Assembly: GCA_964526475.1 (NCBI GenBank)
Contig: CAZGKF010000002.1
Coordinates: forward strand, 1-64,000
Reading direction: 5' to 3'
Length of the DNA stretch: 64,000 nucleotides
DNA from: CAYVTV01 sp964526475
GTDB taxonomy: Bacteria; Bacteroidota; Bacteroidia; Bacteroidales; GCA-2748055
Position numbers and translations under genes: made by a program. The first letter of the stretch is position 1. Every line of letters starts with the position of its first letter. The notes under the pieces were generated by a model. It was not told where the DNA came from and searched no databases. It saw nothing but the letters and a program-made list of their open reading frames with translations. Shown here one piece after another: positions 25,512-37,340 of the stretch.

Positions 25512-25545
25512 AAAAAAAAGACGAGTTAATGAAATTAGCCCGTCT
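25512..25545 (-). terminator. Intrinsic terminator of eno
   Basis: On the minus strand the hairpin has outer arms AGACG/CGTCT (25541-25545 with 25519-25523) and an inner TAAT/ATTA, followed by a run of eight T. It lies about 30 nt after the eno stop. Confidence 0.75.
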
Positions 25546-25575
25546 CCTTTTTAATTATAGATTTTGGATTTAAAT

Positions 25576-26874
<1,299 letters not shown>

Positions 26875-26970
26875 TTAGAATACTTAAATGTGCTAAACAA
26901 ATAAGGGATAGTGTAAAAACTACAATATCCTTCCCGGAGTTATCTTCAACCTGGAATATAAACAAGTATT

Positions 26971-27732
26971 TTACTTATTACCTTCTTCCGCCAGATTATT
27001 TTCTTTATCTTCTTCCTGGTCGTCTTTTTTATCATCACTAATATCTTTCAGGTCTTCTCCCTTGGTATCAGAAGCTGCATCTTCCTCCTCAACAGTTATA
27101 TTTTGCTCTTCACTTACTACTTGCGAATCTCCTATATTCTCCTCAGTCTTATCAGCAATTTCCGCAACATTATCTGAAAGATTATCTGCTACCTCATTGG
27201 CTTCAGAAGCCTTAAGTTCATTATCCTCTATAATTTTATCATCATCACTGTCCGGAGATTCAACAGGAGCTATTGCATCCACTGCTTTTTCTTCCCCTGC
27301 TTTTTTTCTGGCTCCTCTTCTTCTTCTGCCTGCTTTACTTTTCGCAGATGCTTCTTTATCGCCCGTAAGGTTCTCATTATAGTCGACCAACTCAATAATA
27401 CACATATCAGCATTATCTCCGAGTCTTGATCCGATCTTGAACAATCTTGTGTATCCTCCTGGTCTGTCGGCTGCTTTTACAGCTACATCCCTGAAAAGTT
27501 CAGACACTGCATCCTTATTTTGCAAATAACTGAATACTACTCTTCTGGAATGAGTCGTATCATCCTTTGATTTTGTGATAAGGGGTTCAACATACATACG
27601 AAGAGCTTTTGCCTTTGCTGTAGTTGTCTCAATTCTTTTATGAAGGATCAGCGATGATGCCATATTTGCGAACATTGCACTTCTATGAGGCGCTTTTCTT
27701 CCCAAATGATTGAAACTTTTTCTGTGTCTCAT
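26971..27732 (-). CDS. rplQ: 50S ribosomal protein L17 with a long acidic C-terminal extension
   Basis: The first 120 residues are canonical L17 ([19 protein letters not shown] at the start). The protein then runs on for about 130 more. A basic patch ([16 protein letters not shown]) is followed by roughly 100 residues dominated by Asp, Glu, Asn and Ser with no fold visible. L17 is usually 115-160 residues; 253 is long. The tail is probably disordered and exposed on the ribosome surface near the tunnel exit. It is the last ribosomal gene of the superoperon, 5 nt after rpoA. Confidence 0.93.
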   Translation of the reverse strand: MRHRKSFNHLGRKAPHRSAMFANMASSLILHKRIETTTAKAKALRMYVEPLITKSKDDTTHSRRVVFSYLQNKDAVSELFRDVAVKAADRPGGYTRLFKIGSRLGDNADMCIIELVDYNENLTGDKEASAKSKAGRRRRGARKKAGEEKAVDAIAPVESPDSDDDKIIEDNELKASEANEVADNLSDNVAEIADKTEENIGDSQVVSEEQNITVEEEDAASDTKGEDLKDISDDKKDDQEEDKENNLAEEGNK

Positions 27733-27737
27733 TTTTT

Positions 27738-28730
27738 CTATTCCTTGTCTAATTTGTATCTTGTAATATCCATCCCAAAGTTAAGATTCATTGTATTAAG
27801 TAACTCTTCCAGTTCAGTAAGGGATTTCTTACCAAAATTTCTAAACTTGAGTAAATCATTTTTATTGAATTTGACCAGATCTCCCAGTGTTTCAACTTCT
27901 GCAGCTTTCAGGCAGTTAAGTGCCCTGACGGAAAGATCGAGATCAATTAGTTTTGTTTTAAGCAACTGGCGCATATGGAGAACTTCTTCATCAAACTCAT
28001 CATTTGAATATTTCTCATCCACGTCAATTGTTATTTTCTCATCGGAGAATAACATGAAGTGGTAAATAAGAATTTTAGCAGCTTCTTTTAAAGCATCTTT
28101 TGGATGAATGGATCCATCGGTAACAATTTCTATGATCAGTTTTTCATAGTCAGTTTTCTGCTCTACTCTATAATTTTCGACAGAGAACTTCACATTTTTT
28201 ATCGGAGTAAATATAGAATCAATACTTATAAGTCCAAATTCTGTATCTATTGGTTTATTTTCATCTGCCGGCACATAACCTCTTCCTTTGTTAACTGATA
28301 TCTCCATTTGTAATTTGACATCGGGTTCAAGTTTACAAACCACAAGTTCGGTATTTATGACCCTGAACCCACTAAGAAAATGGTTAAGGTCACCTGCAAG
28401 GAATTGTTCCTGACCGGAAATAGTAACCATAATCTTCTCATCGTGAACATCCTCTACCAGTTTTCTAAATCTTATCTGTTTAAGGTTCAGTACTATCTGT
28501 GTTACATCTTCAATAACTCCAGTTATAGTTGAAAACTCATGTTCAACACCTTCTATTTTTATATTTGTAATAGAATAACCTTCGAGGGATGCCAGGAGAA
28601 TTCTCCTCAGGGCATTTCCAATGGTTACGCCATATCCGGGTTCAAGTGGACGAAACTCGAATTTTCCGTATTTTTCATCGGATTCGAGCATTATTACTTT
28701 ATCAGGTTTTTGAAATGCTAAAATTGCCAT
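27738..28730 (-). CDS. rpoA: DNA-directed RNA polymerase subunit alpha
   Basis: The 330-residue alpha subunit that nucleates polymerase assembly. The N-terminal dimerisation domain contains [18 protein letters not shown]. The C-terminal domain, with [17 protein letters not shown] and [14 protein letters not shown], contacts DNA and activators. The ATG at 28730 ([12 protein letters not shown]) is chosen; a longer frame from 28769 would run into the end of rpsD. It lies between rpsD and rplQ as in other bacteria. Confidence 0.96.
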   Translation of the reverse strand: MAILAFQKPDKVIMLESDEKYGKFEFRPLEPGYGVTIGNALRRILLASLEGYSITNIKIEGVEHEFSTITGVIEDVTQIVLNLKQIRFRKLVEDVHDEKIMVTISGQEQFLAGDLNHFLSGFRVINTELVVCKLEPDVKLQMEISVNKGRGYVPADENKPIDTEFGLISIDSIFTPIKNVKFSVENYRVEQKTDYEKLIIEIVTDGSIHPKDALKEAAKILIYHFMLFSDEKITIDVDEKYSNDEFDEEVLHMRQLLKTKLIDLDLSVRALNCLKAAEVETLGDLVKFNKNDLLKFRNFGKKSLTELEELLNTMNLNFGMDITRYKLDKE

Positions 28731-28746
28731 AGGGTCAAAAGTTATT

Positions 28747-29352
28747 TTATTTTGAATATAATTCAACAATCAGCTGTTCCTTAATATTTTCCGGGATATC
28801 TTCTCTTTCCGGTTTATTAAGGTATTTTCCTGCCATTGCAGATTGATCCCACTCCAGCCATGAAGGTGTTGCACGTCTTGATGAAAGAGAATCAGTAATT
28901 GTCTCCAATGATTTGGATTTCTCCCTGACACTTATGATGTCGCCAGGTTTAAGAGAATATGATGGAATATTTACCTGTTCCCCGTTTACCATTATATGGC
29001 GGTGAGATACAAGTTGTCGGGCAGCTGCACGGGAAGGCGCAATGCCCAACCTGTATACTACGTTATCGAGGCGTGCTTCAAGTAGTTGCAACAATATTTC
29101 ACCTGTAATTCCTTTGCCTCTGATTGCCCTTTCAAATAAATTTCTGAATTGTTTTTCAAGCACTCCATAGGTATATTTAGCTTTCTGTTTCTCCAGCAGC
29201 TGAATACCATATTCTGAAGTTTTACGTCTTCTCTTGTTTAAGCCATGTTGTCCGGGAGGATAATTTTTCTTTTCAAAATGTTTATCTGCACCAAAAATCG
29301 GTTCGCCGAATTTCCTGGCAATTTTGGTTGTGGGTCCTTTATATCTCGCCAT
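28747..29352 (-). CDS. rpsD: 30S ribosomal protein S4
   Basis: A 201-residue S4, an early 16S rRNA-binding assembly protein. [31 protein letters not shown] and the S4 RNA-binding domain around [20 protein letters not shown] are clear. It lacks the N-terminal zinc cysteines, as expected for the zinc-free form. It lies 27 nt after rpsK. Confidence 0.96.
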   Translation of the reverse strand: MARYKGPTTKIARKFGEPIFGADKHFEKKNYPPGQHGLNKRRRKTSEYGIQLLEKQKAKYTYGVLEKQFRNLFERAIRGKGITGEILLQLLEARLDNVVYRLGIAPSRAAARQLVSHRHIMVNGEQVNIPSYSLKPGDIISVREKSKSLETITDSLSSRRATPSWLEWDQSAMAGKYLNKPEREDIPENIKEQLIVELYSK

Positions 29353-29379
29353 TTATAATAATTTTTTCTATAATTTCTG

Positions 29380-29769
29380 TTATACCCTTCTTCTCTTTGG
29401 AGGTCTGCATCCATTGTGGGGCATAGGTGTCACATCCACTATTTCAATCACCTCTATGCCGGCGCCATGGATTGTTCTTATTGCTGATTCACGTCCTGAA
29501 CCAGGTCCTTTCACAAATACCTTAACTCTTCTCAAACCCATATCAAATGCGCTTTTAGCGGCCTCCTGGGCGGCCATTTGAGCGGCATAGGGGGTATTCT
29601 TTTTCGAACCTTTGAATCCCATTTTACCGGCTGATGCCCAGGAAACAACCTGTCCGTTGTTGTTTGTGAGTGAGATTATGATATTGTTGAATGAGGCATG
29701 TATATGCGCCTGTCCTAATGGATCAACATTAACAACTCTCTTTTTTGACGTACCTGTCTTTTTAGCCAT
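29380..29769 (-). CDS. rpsK: 30S ribosomal protein S11
   Basis: A 129-residue platform protein of the small subunit. [20 protein letters not shown] and the C-terminal [16 protein letters not shown] are diagnostic. The ATG at 29769 (MAKKTG) is preferred to a codon three residues upstream. It lies 12 nt after rpsM. Confidence 0.95.
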   Translation of the reverse strand: MAKKTGTSKKRVVNVDPLGQAHIHASFNNIIISLTNNNGQVVSWASAGKMGFKGSKKNTPYAAQMAAQEAAKSAFDMGLRRVKVFVKGPGSGRESAIRTIHGAGIEVIEIVDVTPMPHNGCRPPKRRRV

Positions 29770-29781
29770 ACTTACCAATTC

Positions 29782-30159
29782 TTATTTAGTTGCTTTCTTT
29801 TTATTAGCTACGGTTTTCTTTCTACCCTTTCTGGTTCTTGCATTGTTTTTGGTGCTCTGACCCCTTACCGGTAGTCCTATACGATGTCTTATCCCTCTGT
29901 AACAGCCGATATCCATTAGCCTTTTGATATTCAACTGAACACCTGATCTTAATTCTCCTTCAACCTTAAACTCATCGTTAATAACTTTACGAATTTGTGA
30001 AATCTGATCATCAGTCCAATCCTTCACTAAAATATCTTTATCCACTTCTGCTTTCCGCAGAATTTTACGGGCTGAACTTCTGCCAATACCAAAAATGTAT
30101 GTCAGTCCGATTTCACCTCTTTTGTTTTTTGGCAAATCAACGCCAACGATTCTAGCCAT
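29782..30159 (-). CDS. rpsM: 30S ribosomal protein S13
   Basis: A 125-residue head protein of the small subunit contacting tRNA and the 50S subunit. [34 protein letters not shown] and [14 protein letters not shown] are diagnostic, with a lysine-rich tail. It lies 35 nt after rpmJ. Confidence 0.96.
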   Translation of the reverse strand: MARIVGVDLPKNKRGEIGLTYIFGIGRSSARKILRKAEVDKDILVKDWTDDQISQIRKVINDEFKVEGELRSGVQLNIKRLMDIGCYRGIRHRIGLPVRGQSTKNNARTRKGRKKTVANKKKATK

Positions 30160-30194
30160 ATTTCAATCCTGTTTAAAATTAATCAACTATTGTT

Positions 30195-30311
30195 TTAACC
30201 CTGACGTTGTTTAAACTTAGGGTTTTTTTTGTTAATAACATATAACCGTCCTTTTCTTCTGACGATCTTGCAGCTTGCACTGCGCTTTTTCACTGATGCT
30301 CTGACTTTCAT
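30195..30311 (-). CDS. rpmJ: 50S ribosomal protein L36
   Basis: A 38-residue L36 ([20 protein letters not shown] at the start, [12 protein letters not shown] at the end). Only one of the four zinc ligands of the zinc-binding form is kept, Cys14, so this is the zinc-independent type. It starts 7 nt after infA, the usual spc-alpha boundary order. Confidence 0.95.
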   Translation of the reverse strand: MKVRASVKKRSASCKIVRRKGRLYVINKKNPKFKQRQG

Positions 30312-30318
30312 GTCTTAT

Positions 30319-30537
30319 TTATTTATATCTGAATGATATTCTTCCTTTTGATAAATCGTAAGGCGACATTTCTACTTTCACCTTATCACCTGGCAGGAGC
30401 TTAATATAATGCATCCTCATTTTCCCGGATATATGGGCAGTAATAACATGCCCGTTTTCGAGTTCAACCCTGAACATTGCATTAGATAAAGCTTCTGTTA
30501 TAACTCCATCCTGTTCTATAGAAGGTTGTTTTGCCAT
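30319..30537 (-). CDS. infA: Translation initiation factor IF-1
   Basis: A 72-residue OB-fold factor that blocks the A site during initiation. [20 protein letters not shown] and the C-terminal [15 protein letters not shown] are diagnostic. The frame is open for 50 codons upstream, but that part overlaps map and is not conserved; the ATG at 30537 gives the standard length. Confidence 0.95.
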   Translation of the reverse strand: MAKQPSIEQDGVITEALSNAMFRVELENGHVITAHISGKMRMHYIKLLPGDKVKVEMSPYDLSKGRISFRYK

Positions 30538-30544
30538 ATATATA

Positions 30545-31318
30545 TTAATTTGTAAAAACTTCTTCAATGAAGCTAAATGTTGACAGAACATCCGGGCTTT
30601 CATTGTCAACTGCAACGGCCAGTTCAAAGTGCGCTGATGGTTTAAAATCTGCAGTTCTGATTGTCCATCCGTCATTCTCCTGTACAACCTTGTGTTTTCC
30701 CAGGTTAATCATAGGTTCGATACAGATAACCAATCCTTTTTTCATTTTCACGCCCGTTCCTCTTCTTCCAAAGTTAGGAACTTCGGGTTCTTCATGTAAA
30801 TTCTTCCCTAAACCGTGGCCGACAAGTTCTCTGACCACACTTAATCCTTTAGCTTCACAATGCGATTGAATCGCATATCCTATATCACCTGTTCTTCCGC
30901 CTGTAACAGCTTTTTCTACACCCAAAAACAATGCTTCTTTTGTAGTATGTAACAATCTACTTAATTCTTCACTGATTTCACCAACACCGAAACTATAAGC
31001 AGTATCTCCGTAGAAACCGTTAACAATCACTCCGCAATCTATTGCGATGACATCCCCTTCCTGTAATTCACAGGAAGATGGGATTCCGTGAACAACCTGC
31101 TCATTAACTGAAGTACAAAGAGTTTTCGGATAACCGTTATACCCGAGAAATCCAGGGATTCCCCCTGAGTCTCTTATGAATTCTTCCGCAATCTTATCGA
31201 GCTTTTCGGTTGTAACACCAGGTCTGATATATTTGGCGACCTCCGCAAGAGTTTTAGATACCAGTGTATTGCTGGCTCTTAACTTCTCTATCTCTTCTGC
31301 TGTTTTATAATAAATCAT
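30545..31318 (-). CDS. map: Methionine aminopeptidase, type I
   Basis: A 257-residue metalloprotease removing N-terminal Met from nascent proteins. Metal ligands lie in [45 protein letters not shown] and [10 protein letters not shown], the pattern of MetAP1. The ATG at 31318 ([13 protein letters not shown]) is chosen, 25 nt after secY, because upstream codons overlap secY. Its position between secY and infA is the conserved one. Confidence 0.95.
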   Translation of the reverse strand: MIYYKTAEEIEKLRASNTLVSKTLAEVAKYIRPGVTTEKLDKIAEEFIRDSGGIPGFLGYNGYPKTLCTSVNEQVVHGIPSSCELQEGDVIAIDCGVIVNGFYGDTAYSFGVGEISEELSRLLHTTKEALFLGVEKAVTGGRTGDIGYAIQSHCEAKGLSVVRELVGHGLGKNLHEEPEVPNFGRRGTGVKMKKGLVICIEPMINLGKHKVVQENDGWTIRTADFKPSAHFELAVAVDNESPDVLSTFSFIEEVFTN

Positions 31319-31343
31319 CAAAGAACGCTTTCTGCATTGCAGA

Positions 31344-32675
31344 TTACATGGCAGCAGCACCACCTGTTCTGCCTTTTATCTTTCCGGACTTCATCAGTCC
31401 ATCGTAATGTCTCATCAGGAGATGACTTTCAATTTGCTGAAGTGTATCCAATACCACTCCCACAAGTATCAGGAGAGAAGTTCCTCCGTAAAACTGAGCA
31501 AACTGGTTGTTTACACCTGCTATCATTGCAAAAGCAGGCATAATAGCCACGAAAGCCAAAAAGAATGATCCGGGTAAAGTAATACGTGACATGATAGTGT
31601 CTAGAAATTCAACTGTTTTTCTCCCAGGTTTTACACCCGGTATAAAACCTCCGTTTTTCTTCATATCCTCTGCCATTTGAACCGGATTAATGGTAACGGC
31701 AGTATAAAAGTACGTAAAAAGTATTATTAATACCGCAAATACAAAGTTATACCAGAAGCCCTGCATATTGGCAAAGGCAGCAGCAAAACCGGTCATAGCA
31801 TCAGAATCAGCAAAACCGGCTACAGTAATTGGTATAAACATCAGTGCCTGTGCAAATATGATTGGCATAACACCTGCTGCATTCACCTTTAGTGGAATAT
31901 ATTGCCTTACACCCCCGTATTGTTTGTTCCCGACAATACGTTTTGCATATTGTACAGGGATACGCCTTGTACCCTGCACCAGGAGTATAGTTCCCATAAA
32001 CACAAAAAAGAGGAAGACAATTTCCACAAGAAATGTTACCAGTCCTCCCCCCTGTTGTTCCAGTCTAGATCCAAACTCTGCTATAGTCGCAAAAGGAAGC
32101 CGGGCAATTATACCTATCATAATAATCAGCGAGATTCCATTTCCTATTCCTTTGTCGGTTATTCTTTCACCAAGCCACATAACAAACATGGTTCCTGCTG
32201 TAAGAATCACCATTGCACCCATTCTTGAGAATCCGGGTGAAAATGCATCCGGAGCCTGGGCTCTCAGGTTCGCGAGGTAGCCTGGCGCCTGAAGCAAAAG
32301 AATTCCAAGAGTAAGGTAACGGGTTATCTGATTTATCTTTCTCCGCCCACTTTCTCCTTCTTTCTGTAGTTTTTGGAAATAGGGTACAGCAATACCAAGC
32401 AGTTGGATTACAATTGATGCAGAGATATAGGGCATAATTCCAAGAGCGAAAACAGAAGCGTTTGAAAATGCTCCTCCGCTGAAAATATCGAGAAGTCCCA
32501 TAATACCTTCTGATGTTTGGGATCTTAAACCCTCAAGGGCCTGAGGGTTGATGCCGGGCAATACAATTTGTGCACCAAGCCGGTATATCAGCAGTAAGGC
32601 AAGAGTGTAAAGGATTCTGTCTTTCAGCTCCTCTATCTTAAAAATATTTCTTAATGTCTCTAAGAATGCTTTCAT
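31344..32675 (-). CDS. secY: Preprotein translocase subunit SecY
   Basis: A 443-residue integral membrane channel with about ten helices, the core of the Sec translocon. Recognisable parts are RLGAQIVLPGINP in the first loop, the plug region near IFSGGAFSNAS, PYISASIVIQLL, and GIGNGISLIIMIGI. It exports the many signal-peptide proteins of this window. It sits between rplO and map. Confidence 0.96.
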   Translation of the reverse strand: MKAFLETLRNIFKIEELKDRILYTLALLLIYRLGAQIVLPGINPQALEGLRSQTSEGIMGLLDIFSGGAFSNASVFALGIMPYISASIVIQLLGIAVPYFQKLQKEGESGRRKINQITRYLTLGILLLQAPGYLANLRAQAPDAFSPGFSRMGAMVILTAGTMFVMWLGERITDKGIGNGISLIIMIGIIARLPFATIAEFGSRLEQQGGGLVTFLVEIVFLFFVFMGTILLVQGTRRIPVQYAKRIVGNKQYGGVRQYIPLKVNAAGVMPIIFAQALMFIPITVAGFADSDAMTGFAAAFANMQGFWYNFVFAVLIILFTYFYTAVTINPVQMAEDMKKNGGFIPGVKPGRKTVEFLDTIMSRITLPGSFFLAFVAIMPAFAMIAGVNNQFAQFYGGTSLLILVGVVLDTLQQIESHLLMRHYDGLMKSGKIKGRTGGAAAM

Positions 32676-32711
32676 TCCTTTTATCAGTTAACCAGGTATT
32701 TAACCTGCAGT

Positions 32712-33158
32712 TTAGATGACTTCAGCTGTCCCTTTTAATTCCTCAATAACTTCCCGGGCTTTCTTTGAGAAAGCATGTGCTTTCACCTGCAATTTCAGAG
32801 TAAGATTACCATTACCAAGGACCTTCACCAGTGATTTTCTGGAGATAAGTCCGGCATCTATGAGGGTATTAATATCAATACTTTCAAGTCCTTTCTTTTC
32901 AGAAAGAGCCTGAAGTGTACTTAAATTAATTGCTTTATATTCCTTACGGTTAAAATTTGTGAATCCAAATTTTGGCACACGCCTTTGCAAAGGCATCTGT
33001 CCTCCCTCAAAACCCTTTTTCCGGGAGTATCCTGCTCTGGATTGCTGACCTTTATGCCCTTTAGTGGATGTTCCTCCATATCCTGAGCCTTGGCCACGAC
33101 CAAGTCTTTTATTACTTCTGGTTGATCCCTTTGCGGGCTTTAAGTTACTTAAATCCAT
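32712..33158 (-). CDS. rplO: 50S ribosomal protein L15
   Basis: A 148-residue L15. The basic N-terminus (KPAKGSTRSNKRLGRGQGSG) and GHKGQQSRAGYSRKKGFEGG are diagnostic. It comes between rpmD and secY, 25 nt after rpmD. Confidence 0.96.
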   Translation of the reverse strand: MDLSNLKPAKGSTRSNKRLGRGQGSGYGGTSTKGHKGQQSRAGYSRKKGFEGGQMPLQRRVPKFGFTNFNRKEYKAINLSTLQALSEKKGLESIDINTLIDAGLISRKSLVKVLGNGNLTLKLQVKAHAFSKKAREVIEELKGTAEVI

Positions 33159-33183
33159 TTTGTTATTAAAATTGTATTATAAA

Positions 33184-33363
33184 TTAAACTTCTTCTACCC
33201 TTACGAGGTGTAAAACTTTCGTAACCATTCCTCTTATTTGTGGTGTAGCTTCCAGTAAAACAGTTTTATTCATTTTTCTCAATCCAAGAGCGTCAAGAGT
33301 TCTTTTTTGTCTCTCGGAACTGCCAATCCGGCTTTTTACCTGAATGATTTTTATTTTACTCAT
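33184..33363 (-). CDS. rpmD: 50S ribosomal protein L30
   Basis: A 59-residue L30 beginning MSKIKIIQVKSRIGSSERQK, with the typical LDALGLRKMNKTV and a C-terminal LVRVEE. It sits between rpsE (17 nt) and rplO, the standard spc order. Confidence 0.95.
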   Translation of the reverse strand: MSKIKIIQVKSRIGSSERQKRTLDALGLRKMNKTVLLEATPQIRGMVTKVLHLVRVEEV

Positions 33364-33380
33364 TTTTTCAATATTTTAAC

Positions 33381-33896
33381 TTATCCGTTAAAGACTTTTT
33401 CAAGGGCTACCTGTCTGTGCTGGGCCACAGTGTATGGATCGCGAAGCTCGAGCAAAGCGTTGAAAGTGGCTTTCACGAGGTTGTGAGGGTTAGCTGAACC
33501 CTTTGATTTCGCAAGGACATCCTTAATTCCCACACTCTCAAAAACAGCACGCATAGCCCCGCCAGCTATCACTCCTGTACCATGATGTGCAGGTTTGATG
33601 AAAACTCTGGCTCCTCCGTATTTTGCAACCTGTTCATGAGGAATAGTTCCATTAAGTACCGGTACTTTTATAAGGTTTTTCTTTGCGTCTTCAACACCCT
33701 TGGCAATTGCGGTTGTAACCTCATTAGCTTTACCAAGTCCATATCCTACAATACCATCCTCGTTCCCGACTACAACAATAGCTGAGAAACTGAATGTGCG
33801 TCCTCCTTTAGTAACCTTGGTGACCCTTTGAATACTGATAAGCCGGTCTTTTAATTCCAGATCAGTTGTTTTTACTTTTCTAATGCTAGTTGACAT
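33381..33896 (-). CDS. rpsE: 30S ribosomal protein S5
   Basis: A 171-residue S5, involved in decoding fidelity. [39 protein letters not shown] and [17 protein letters not shown] are diagnostic. It lies 8 nt after rplR. Confidence 0.96.
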   Translation of the reverse strand: MSTSIRKVKTTDLELKDRLISIQRVTKVTKGGRTFSFSAIVVVGNEDGIVGYGLGKANEVTTAIAKGVEDAKKNLIKVPVLNGTIPHEQVAKYGGARVFIKPAHHGTGVIAGGAMRAVFESVGIKDVLAKSKGSANPHNLVKATFNALLELRDPYTVAQHRQVALEKVFNG

Positions 33897-33904
33897 AATT
33901 GGCT

Positions 33905-34264
33905 TTAAATTATAAGTCCGTTTTCCCTTGCTGCTTCAGCCAGGTTTTTAACCCTTCCATGATATAGGTAGCCTCCCCTGTCGAAAATTACATTTTTTAT
34001 TCCCATGGCAATTGCTTTTTCAGCAATACTTTTGCCCACAAGTTTAGCTTGTTCTGTTTTAGTAATTTTATCTTTGTCAGCAATTTCCTTATCTTTTGAC
34101 GAAGCAGCAACCAAAGTTTTACTATTCACGTCATCAATAAGCTGCACATATATATTACTGTTACTTCTGAATACAGACATCCTTGGTCTGTCAGCATTAC
34201 CGGAAATCTTTTTACGGATCCTGTATCTAATTCTTTGTCGTCTTCCTGTTTTGGCTAAAGTCAT
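33905..34264 (-). CDS. rplR: 50S ribosomal protein L18
   Basis: A 119-residue 5S-rRNA-binding protein. [27 protein letters not shown]-like [17 protein letters not shown] and [20 protein letters not shown] are diagnostic. The ATG at 34264 is preferred to an upstream TTG at 34276. Confidence 0.95.
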   Translation of the reverse strand: MTLAKTGRRQRIRYRIRKKISGNADRPRMSVFRSNSNIYVQLIDDVNSKTLVAASSKDKEIADKDKITKTEQAKLVGKSIAEKAIAMGIKNVIFDRGGYLYHGRVKNLAEAARENGLII

Positions 34265-34283
34265 TTCCTTAAACAATTATCAA

Positions 34284-34838
34284 TTAAACACTTGCAGATT
34301 TCCCTGCTTTCCTGCGAAGTTGCTCACCAACAAACTTAATACCCTTACCTTTATAAGGTTCGGGAGGTCTTAATGATCTGATCTTTGCAGAAACCTGCCC
34401 GAGAAGTTGCTTGTCAAAAGAACTTAATGTAATCACCGGGTTGCTGCGTTTCTCTGTTTTTGCCTCAACCTTAACTTCAGGCGGGATTTGAATGAAAAAT
34501 TCGTGAGAATATCCAAGACTAAGTTCAAGCAATTGTCCTTTAAGCTCTGCACGATAACCAACACCAACCAATTCCTGCTTAACCGTAAATCCCTTAGACA
34601 CACCCTCTACCATATTGTTAATCAACGACCTGTACAATCCATGAAGGGCTTTATGCCTTTTCTGTTCGGTGGGCCGGGATACTGTTAGCACATCATCATT
34701 AATTTTAATAATAATGTCTTTGTCTACCTTTTGAGTGAGCTCACCTAAAGTACCTTTTACAGTTACAAGATTTTCATTGCTTACTGTTACTGTAACTCCC
34801 TGGGGTATATTTATGGGTAGAATTCCAATCCTTGACAT
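34284..34838 (-). CDS. rplF: 50S ribosomal protein L6
   Basis: A 184-residue two-domain L6. MSRIGILPINIPQGVTV, TVKGTLGELTQ and the C-terminal RPPEPYKGKGIKFVGEQLRR are diagnostic. It lies 16 nt after rpsH and 19 nt before rplR. Confidence 0.96.
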   Translation of the reverse strand: MSRIGILPINIPQGVTVTVSNENLVTVKGTLGELTQKVDKDIIIKINDDVLTVSRPTEQKRHKALHGLYRSLINNMVEGVSKGFTVKQELVGVGYRAELKGQLLELSLGYSHEFFIQIPPEVKVEAKTEKRSNPVITLSSFDKQLLGQVSAKIRSLRPPEPYKGKGIKFVGEQLRRKAGKSASV

Positions 34839-34854
34839 GGATAATTTCCTCCTT

Positions 34855-35250
34855 TTAATAAACGTAACATAATACTTCTCCGCCGATGTTAAGACTTTTG
34901 GCTTCCTTATCAGTCATAACACCCTGAGAAGTGGAAATAATTGCAATACCCAATCCATTGAGGACTCTGGGTATTTCGTTCAATCCGGTATATTTTCTTA
35001 GGCCGGGTCTGCTAACTCTCTGAATCTTTTTTATAGCCGGAGTTTTAGTTTCCGGATGATATTTCAGGGCTATTTTAATGTTTCCCTGATAGCCTTCTTC
35101 CTCAAATTTATAGTTAAGGATATATCCCTTCTCAAATAAAATTTTCGTAATATCCTTCTTAATATTGGAAGCAGGAGCTTCAACCACACGGTGTTTAGCC
35201 TTTACGGCATTCCTGATTCGGGTAAGAAAATCTGCAATAGGGTCTGTCAT
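34855..35250 (-). CDS. rpsH: 30S ribosomal protein S8
   Basis: A 131-residue S8, which binds the central domain of 16S rRNA and in other bacteria also represses the spc genes. MTDPIADFLTRIRNAVKAKH at the start and STSQGVMTDKEAK near the end are diagnostic. The 44-nt gap after rpsN is the longest in the spc segment. Confidence 0.96.
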   Translation of the reverse strand: MTDPIADFLTRIRNAVKAKHRVVEAPASNIKKDITKILFEKGYILNYKFEEEGYQGNIKIALKYHPETKTPAIKKIQRVSRPGLRKYTGLNEIPRVLNGLGIAIISTSQGVMTDKEAKSLNIGGEVLCYVY

Positions 35251-35294
35251 TATTTTTATTTTTAACTACCTTTCAATATATAAATCATATTATT

Positions 35295-35564
35295 TCACCA
35301 ACTGGCTTTTTTAATGCCCGGAATAAGTCCGGCTGATGCCATTTCGCGGAAAGTAATCCTGCTGATACCGAACTGTCTCATATAACCTTTTGGTCTGCCG
35401 GTAATTTTACATCTGTTATGCAACCTGATGGGATTTGAATTCCTGGGCAGTCTGCTAAGTGCAATATAATCACCTTCAGATTTTAATTTAGCTCTTTTCT
35501 CTGCGTATTTTTCAATTAACTTCTGTCGCTTTACCTCGCGAGCTTTCATTGATTCCTTAGCCAT
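35295..35564 (-). CDS. rpsN: 30S ribosomal protein S14
   Basis: An 89-residue S14 of the longer, zinc-free type (no CxxC pairs). [36 protein letters not shown] and [17 protein letters not shown] are diagnostic. It lies 17 nt after rplE. Confidence 0.96.
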   Translation of the reverse strand: MAKESMKAREVKRQKLIEKYAEKRAKLKSEGDYIALSRLPRNSNPIRLHNRCKITGRPKGYMRQFGISRITFREMASAGLIPGIKKASW

Positions 35565-35581
35565 AGAATATCTTTTAAAAA

Positions 35582-36127
35582 TTATTTTTTAAATGGTAAG
35601 CCAAATTCTTTCAGGAGAGCGAAGCCTTCCTCATCAGTTCTTGCATTTGTCACAAAAGTAATCTCCATACCAATGATCTTGTTTATTTTGTCAATGTCTA
35701 TCTCAGGGAAAATTATATGCTCTGAAATACCCATGGTATAATTGCCCCGGCCATCCATTTTACTGCTTATTCCGTTGAAGTCCCTGATTCTTGGTAATGC
35801 AACATTAACGAGTCTGTCAAGAAATTCATACATTCTTTCTCTCCGCAGGGTGACTTTAGTACCGATTGGCATTCCACGACGTAGTTTAAAGTTTGAGATA
35901 TCTTTTGTTGATAAAGTCTGTACTGCTTTCTGACCGGCAATGATTGAAACCTCTTCCTGAGCAACATCAATAAGTTTTTTATCGGCAATAGCATCACCAA
36001 CACCAGCATTTATAACAATTTTCATCAATCTGGGAACCTGCATTATAGATGTATAACTAAATCTTTCCATTAATGCGGGAGTTATCTCTTCCCTGAATTT
36101 CTTTTTTAAATTAGGTATATATTCCAT
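35582..36127 (-). CDS. rplE: 50S ribosomal protein L5
   Basis: A 181-residue 5S-rRNA-binding protein. [40 protein letters not shown] and [16 protein letters not shown] are diagnostic. Its ATG overlaps the rplX stop by one base (TAATG), suggesting coupled translation. Confidence 0.96.
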   Translation of the reverse strand: MEYIPNLKKKFREEITPALMERFSYTSIMQVPRLMKIVINAGVGDAIADKKLIDVAQEEVSIIAGQKAVQTLSTKDISNFKLRRGMPIGTKVTLRRERMYEFLDRLVNVALPRIRDFNGISSKMDGRGNYTMGISEHIIFPEIDIDKINKIIGMEITFVTNARTDEEGFALLKEFGLPFKK

Positions 36128-36450
36128 TATTTAATTTCCTCCCCGGAATTTTTAGCAAACCGAATAAGTTTATTATCAGCATTAAGCCTGCGACCAATCC
36201 TTGTAGCTTTACCATTCGACGGATCAACAAGGTTCAGGTTTGAAATATGAACAGGAGCTTCTTTCTTAAGAATACCCCCCTGTGGTTGTTGGGCATTTGG
36301 TTTAGTATGCTTCGAAACCAGATTGATCCCTTCCACAATAGCTTTTTGCTTATCACGGATTACCTCAAGTACACGACCTTGCTTACCTTTATATTCTCCG
36401 GTATTGACAATTACCTGGTCTCCCTTTTTAACATGTAATTTTCTCTGCAT
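36127..36450 (-). CDS. rplX: 50S ribosomal protein L24
   Basis: A 107-residue assembly protein with a KOW motif ([20 protein letters not shown]). The ATG at 36450 ([11 protein letters not shown]) is chosen, since upstream codons run into rplN. One-base overlap with rplE. Confidence 0.95.
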   Translation of the reverse strand: MQRKLHVKKGDQVIVNTGEYKGKQGRVLEVIRDKQKAIVEGINLVSKHTKPNAQQPQGGILKKEAPVHISNLNLVDPSNGKATRIGRRLNADNKLIRFAKNSGEEIK

Positions 36451-36469
36451 TATTTGTAAGCATTTATTT

Positions 36470-36835
36470 TTATAAAACTTCGGGGGCAAGTGACACAATC
36501 TTCATATACTTATCACGCAGTTCTCTCGCTACTGGTCCGAATATTCGCGTTCCTCTGATTTCATCTGCATTATTAAGAAGCACTACTGCATTATCATCAA
36601 AACGTATGTAGGAACCATCAGGTCTGCGCACTTCCTTTTTTGTTCTTACAACAACTGCCTTGGAAACCGTTCCCTTTTTAATTTCACCTGACGGGACAGC
36701 ACTTTTAACAGTGACAATAACTTTATCTCCAATACCAGCATATCTTTTCCTGGTTCCTCCGAGTACACGGATGCACAGTACTTCTTTTGCTCCGCTATTA
36801 TCGGCTACAATAAGCCTACTTTCCTGTTGTATCAT
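36470..36835 (-). CDS. rplN: 50S ribosomal protein L14
   Basis: A 121-residue L14. [20 protein letters not shown] and [20 protein letters not shown] are diagnostic, with the final [15 protein letters not shown]. It starts 2 nt after rpsQ. Confidence 0.96.
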   Translation of the reverse strand: MIQQESRLIVADNSGAKEVLCIRVLGGTRKRYAGIGDKVIVTVKSAVPSGEIKKGTVSKAVVVRTKKEVRRPDGSYIRFDDNAVVLLNNADEIRGTRIFGPVARELRDKYMKIVSLAPEVL

Positions 36836-36837
36836 GA

Positions 36838-37098
36838 TTACTTGGCTCTTTCAATAATTTCGACTAATCTCCAACGTTTGTTTTTACTCAGCGGTCTGGT
36901 TTCCATTACTTTTACGGTATCACCGATACCACATTCATTTTTTTCATCATGAGCAGAAAACCGGGATGTTTTGTTAACAAACTTACCGTATATCGGGTGT
37001 TTCATTTTAGTCTTAACAACAATTACAATGGACTTTTCCATTTTATTGCTAACTACAACACCTATGCGTTCTCTTCTGGAATTTCTTATGTTCTCCAT
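36838..37098 (-). CDS. rpsQ: 30S ribosomal protein S17
   Basis: An 86-residue OB-fold S17. [38 protein letters not shown] and [20 protein letters not shown] are diagnostic. It lies 9 nt after rpmC. Confidence 0.96.
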   Translation of the reverse strand: MENIRNSRRERIGVVVSNKMEKSIVIVVKTKMKHPIYGKFVNKTSRFSAHDEKNECGIGDTVKVMETRPLSKNKRWRLVEIIERAK

Positions 37099-37107
37099 TT
37101 TATTGGG

Positions 37108-37314
37108 TTAACTTTTGATATTTTCAGACAACTTTCTTTTTCTTATTTCTGTTATCAATCTTGCTATGTTTCTTCTTGTGTACCTAATCTTCAAAGGATT
37201 ATCAAGTGGTGACACAGTATGGTTCAGAACAAGCCTGGTATAAACCTCTTTTTCAGTTTCAAGACGTTCAAGCAGTTCTTTCTGATTCATTTCTCTTATT
37301 TCAGAACTCTTCAT
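37108..37314 (-). CDS. rpmC: 50S ribosomal protein L29
   Basis: A 68-residue helical hairpin protein at the tunnel exit. MKSSEIREMNQKELLERLE and NPLKIRYTRRNIARLITE are diagnostic. It lies 26 nt after rplP. Confidence 0.95.
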   Translation of the reverse strand: MKSSEIREMNQKELLERLETEKEVYTRLVLNHTVSPLDNPLKIRYTRRNIARLITEIRKRKLSENIKS

Positions 37315-37340
37315 CTGAATATATCTTTAATTATTTTTAA

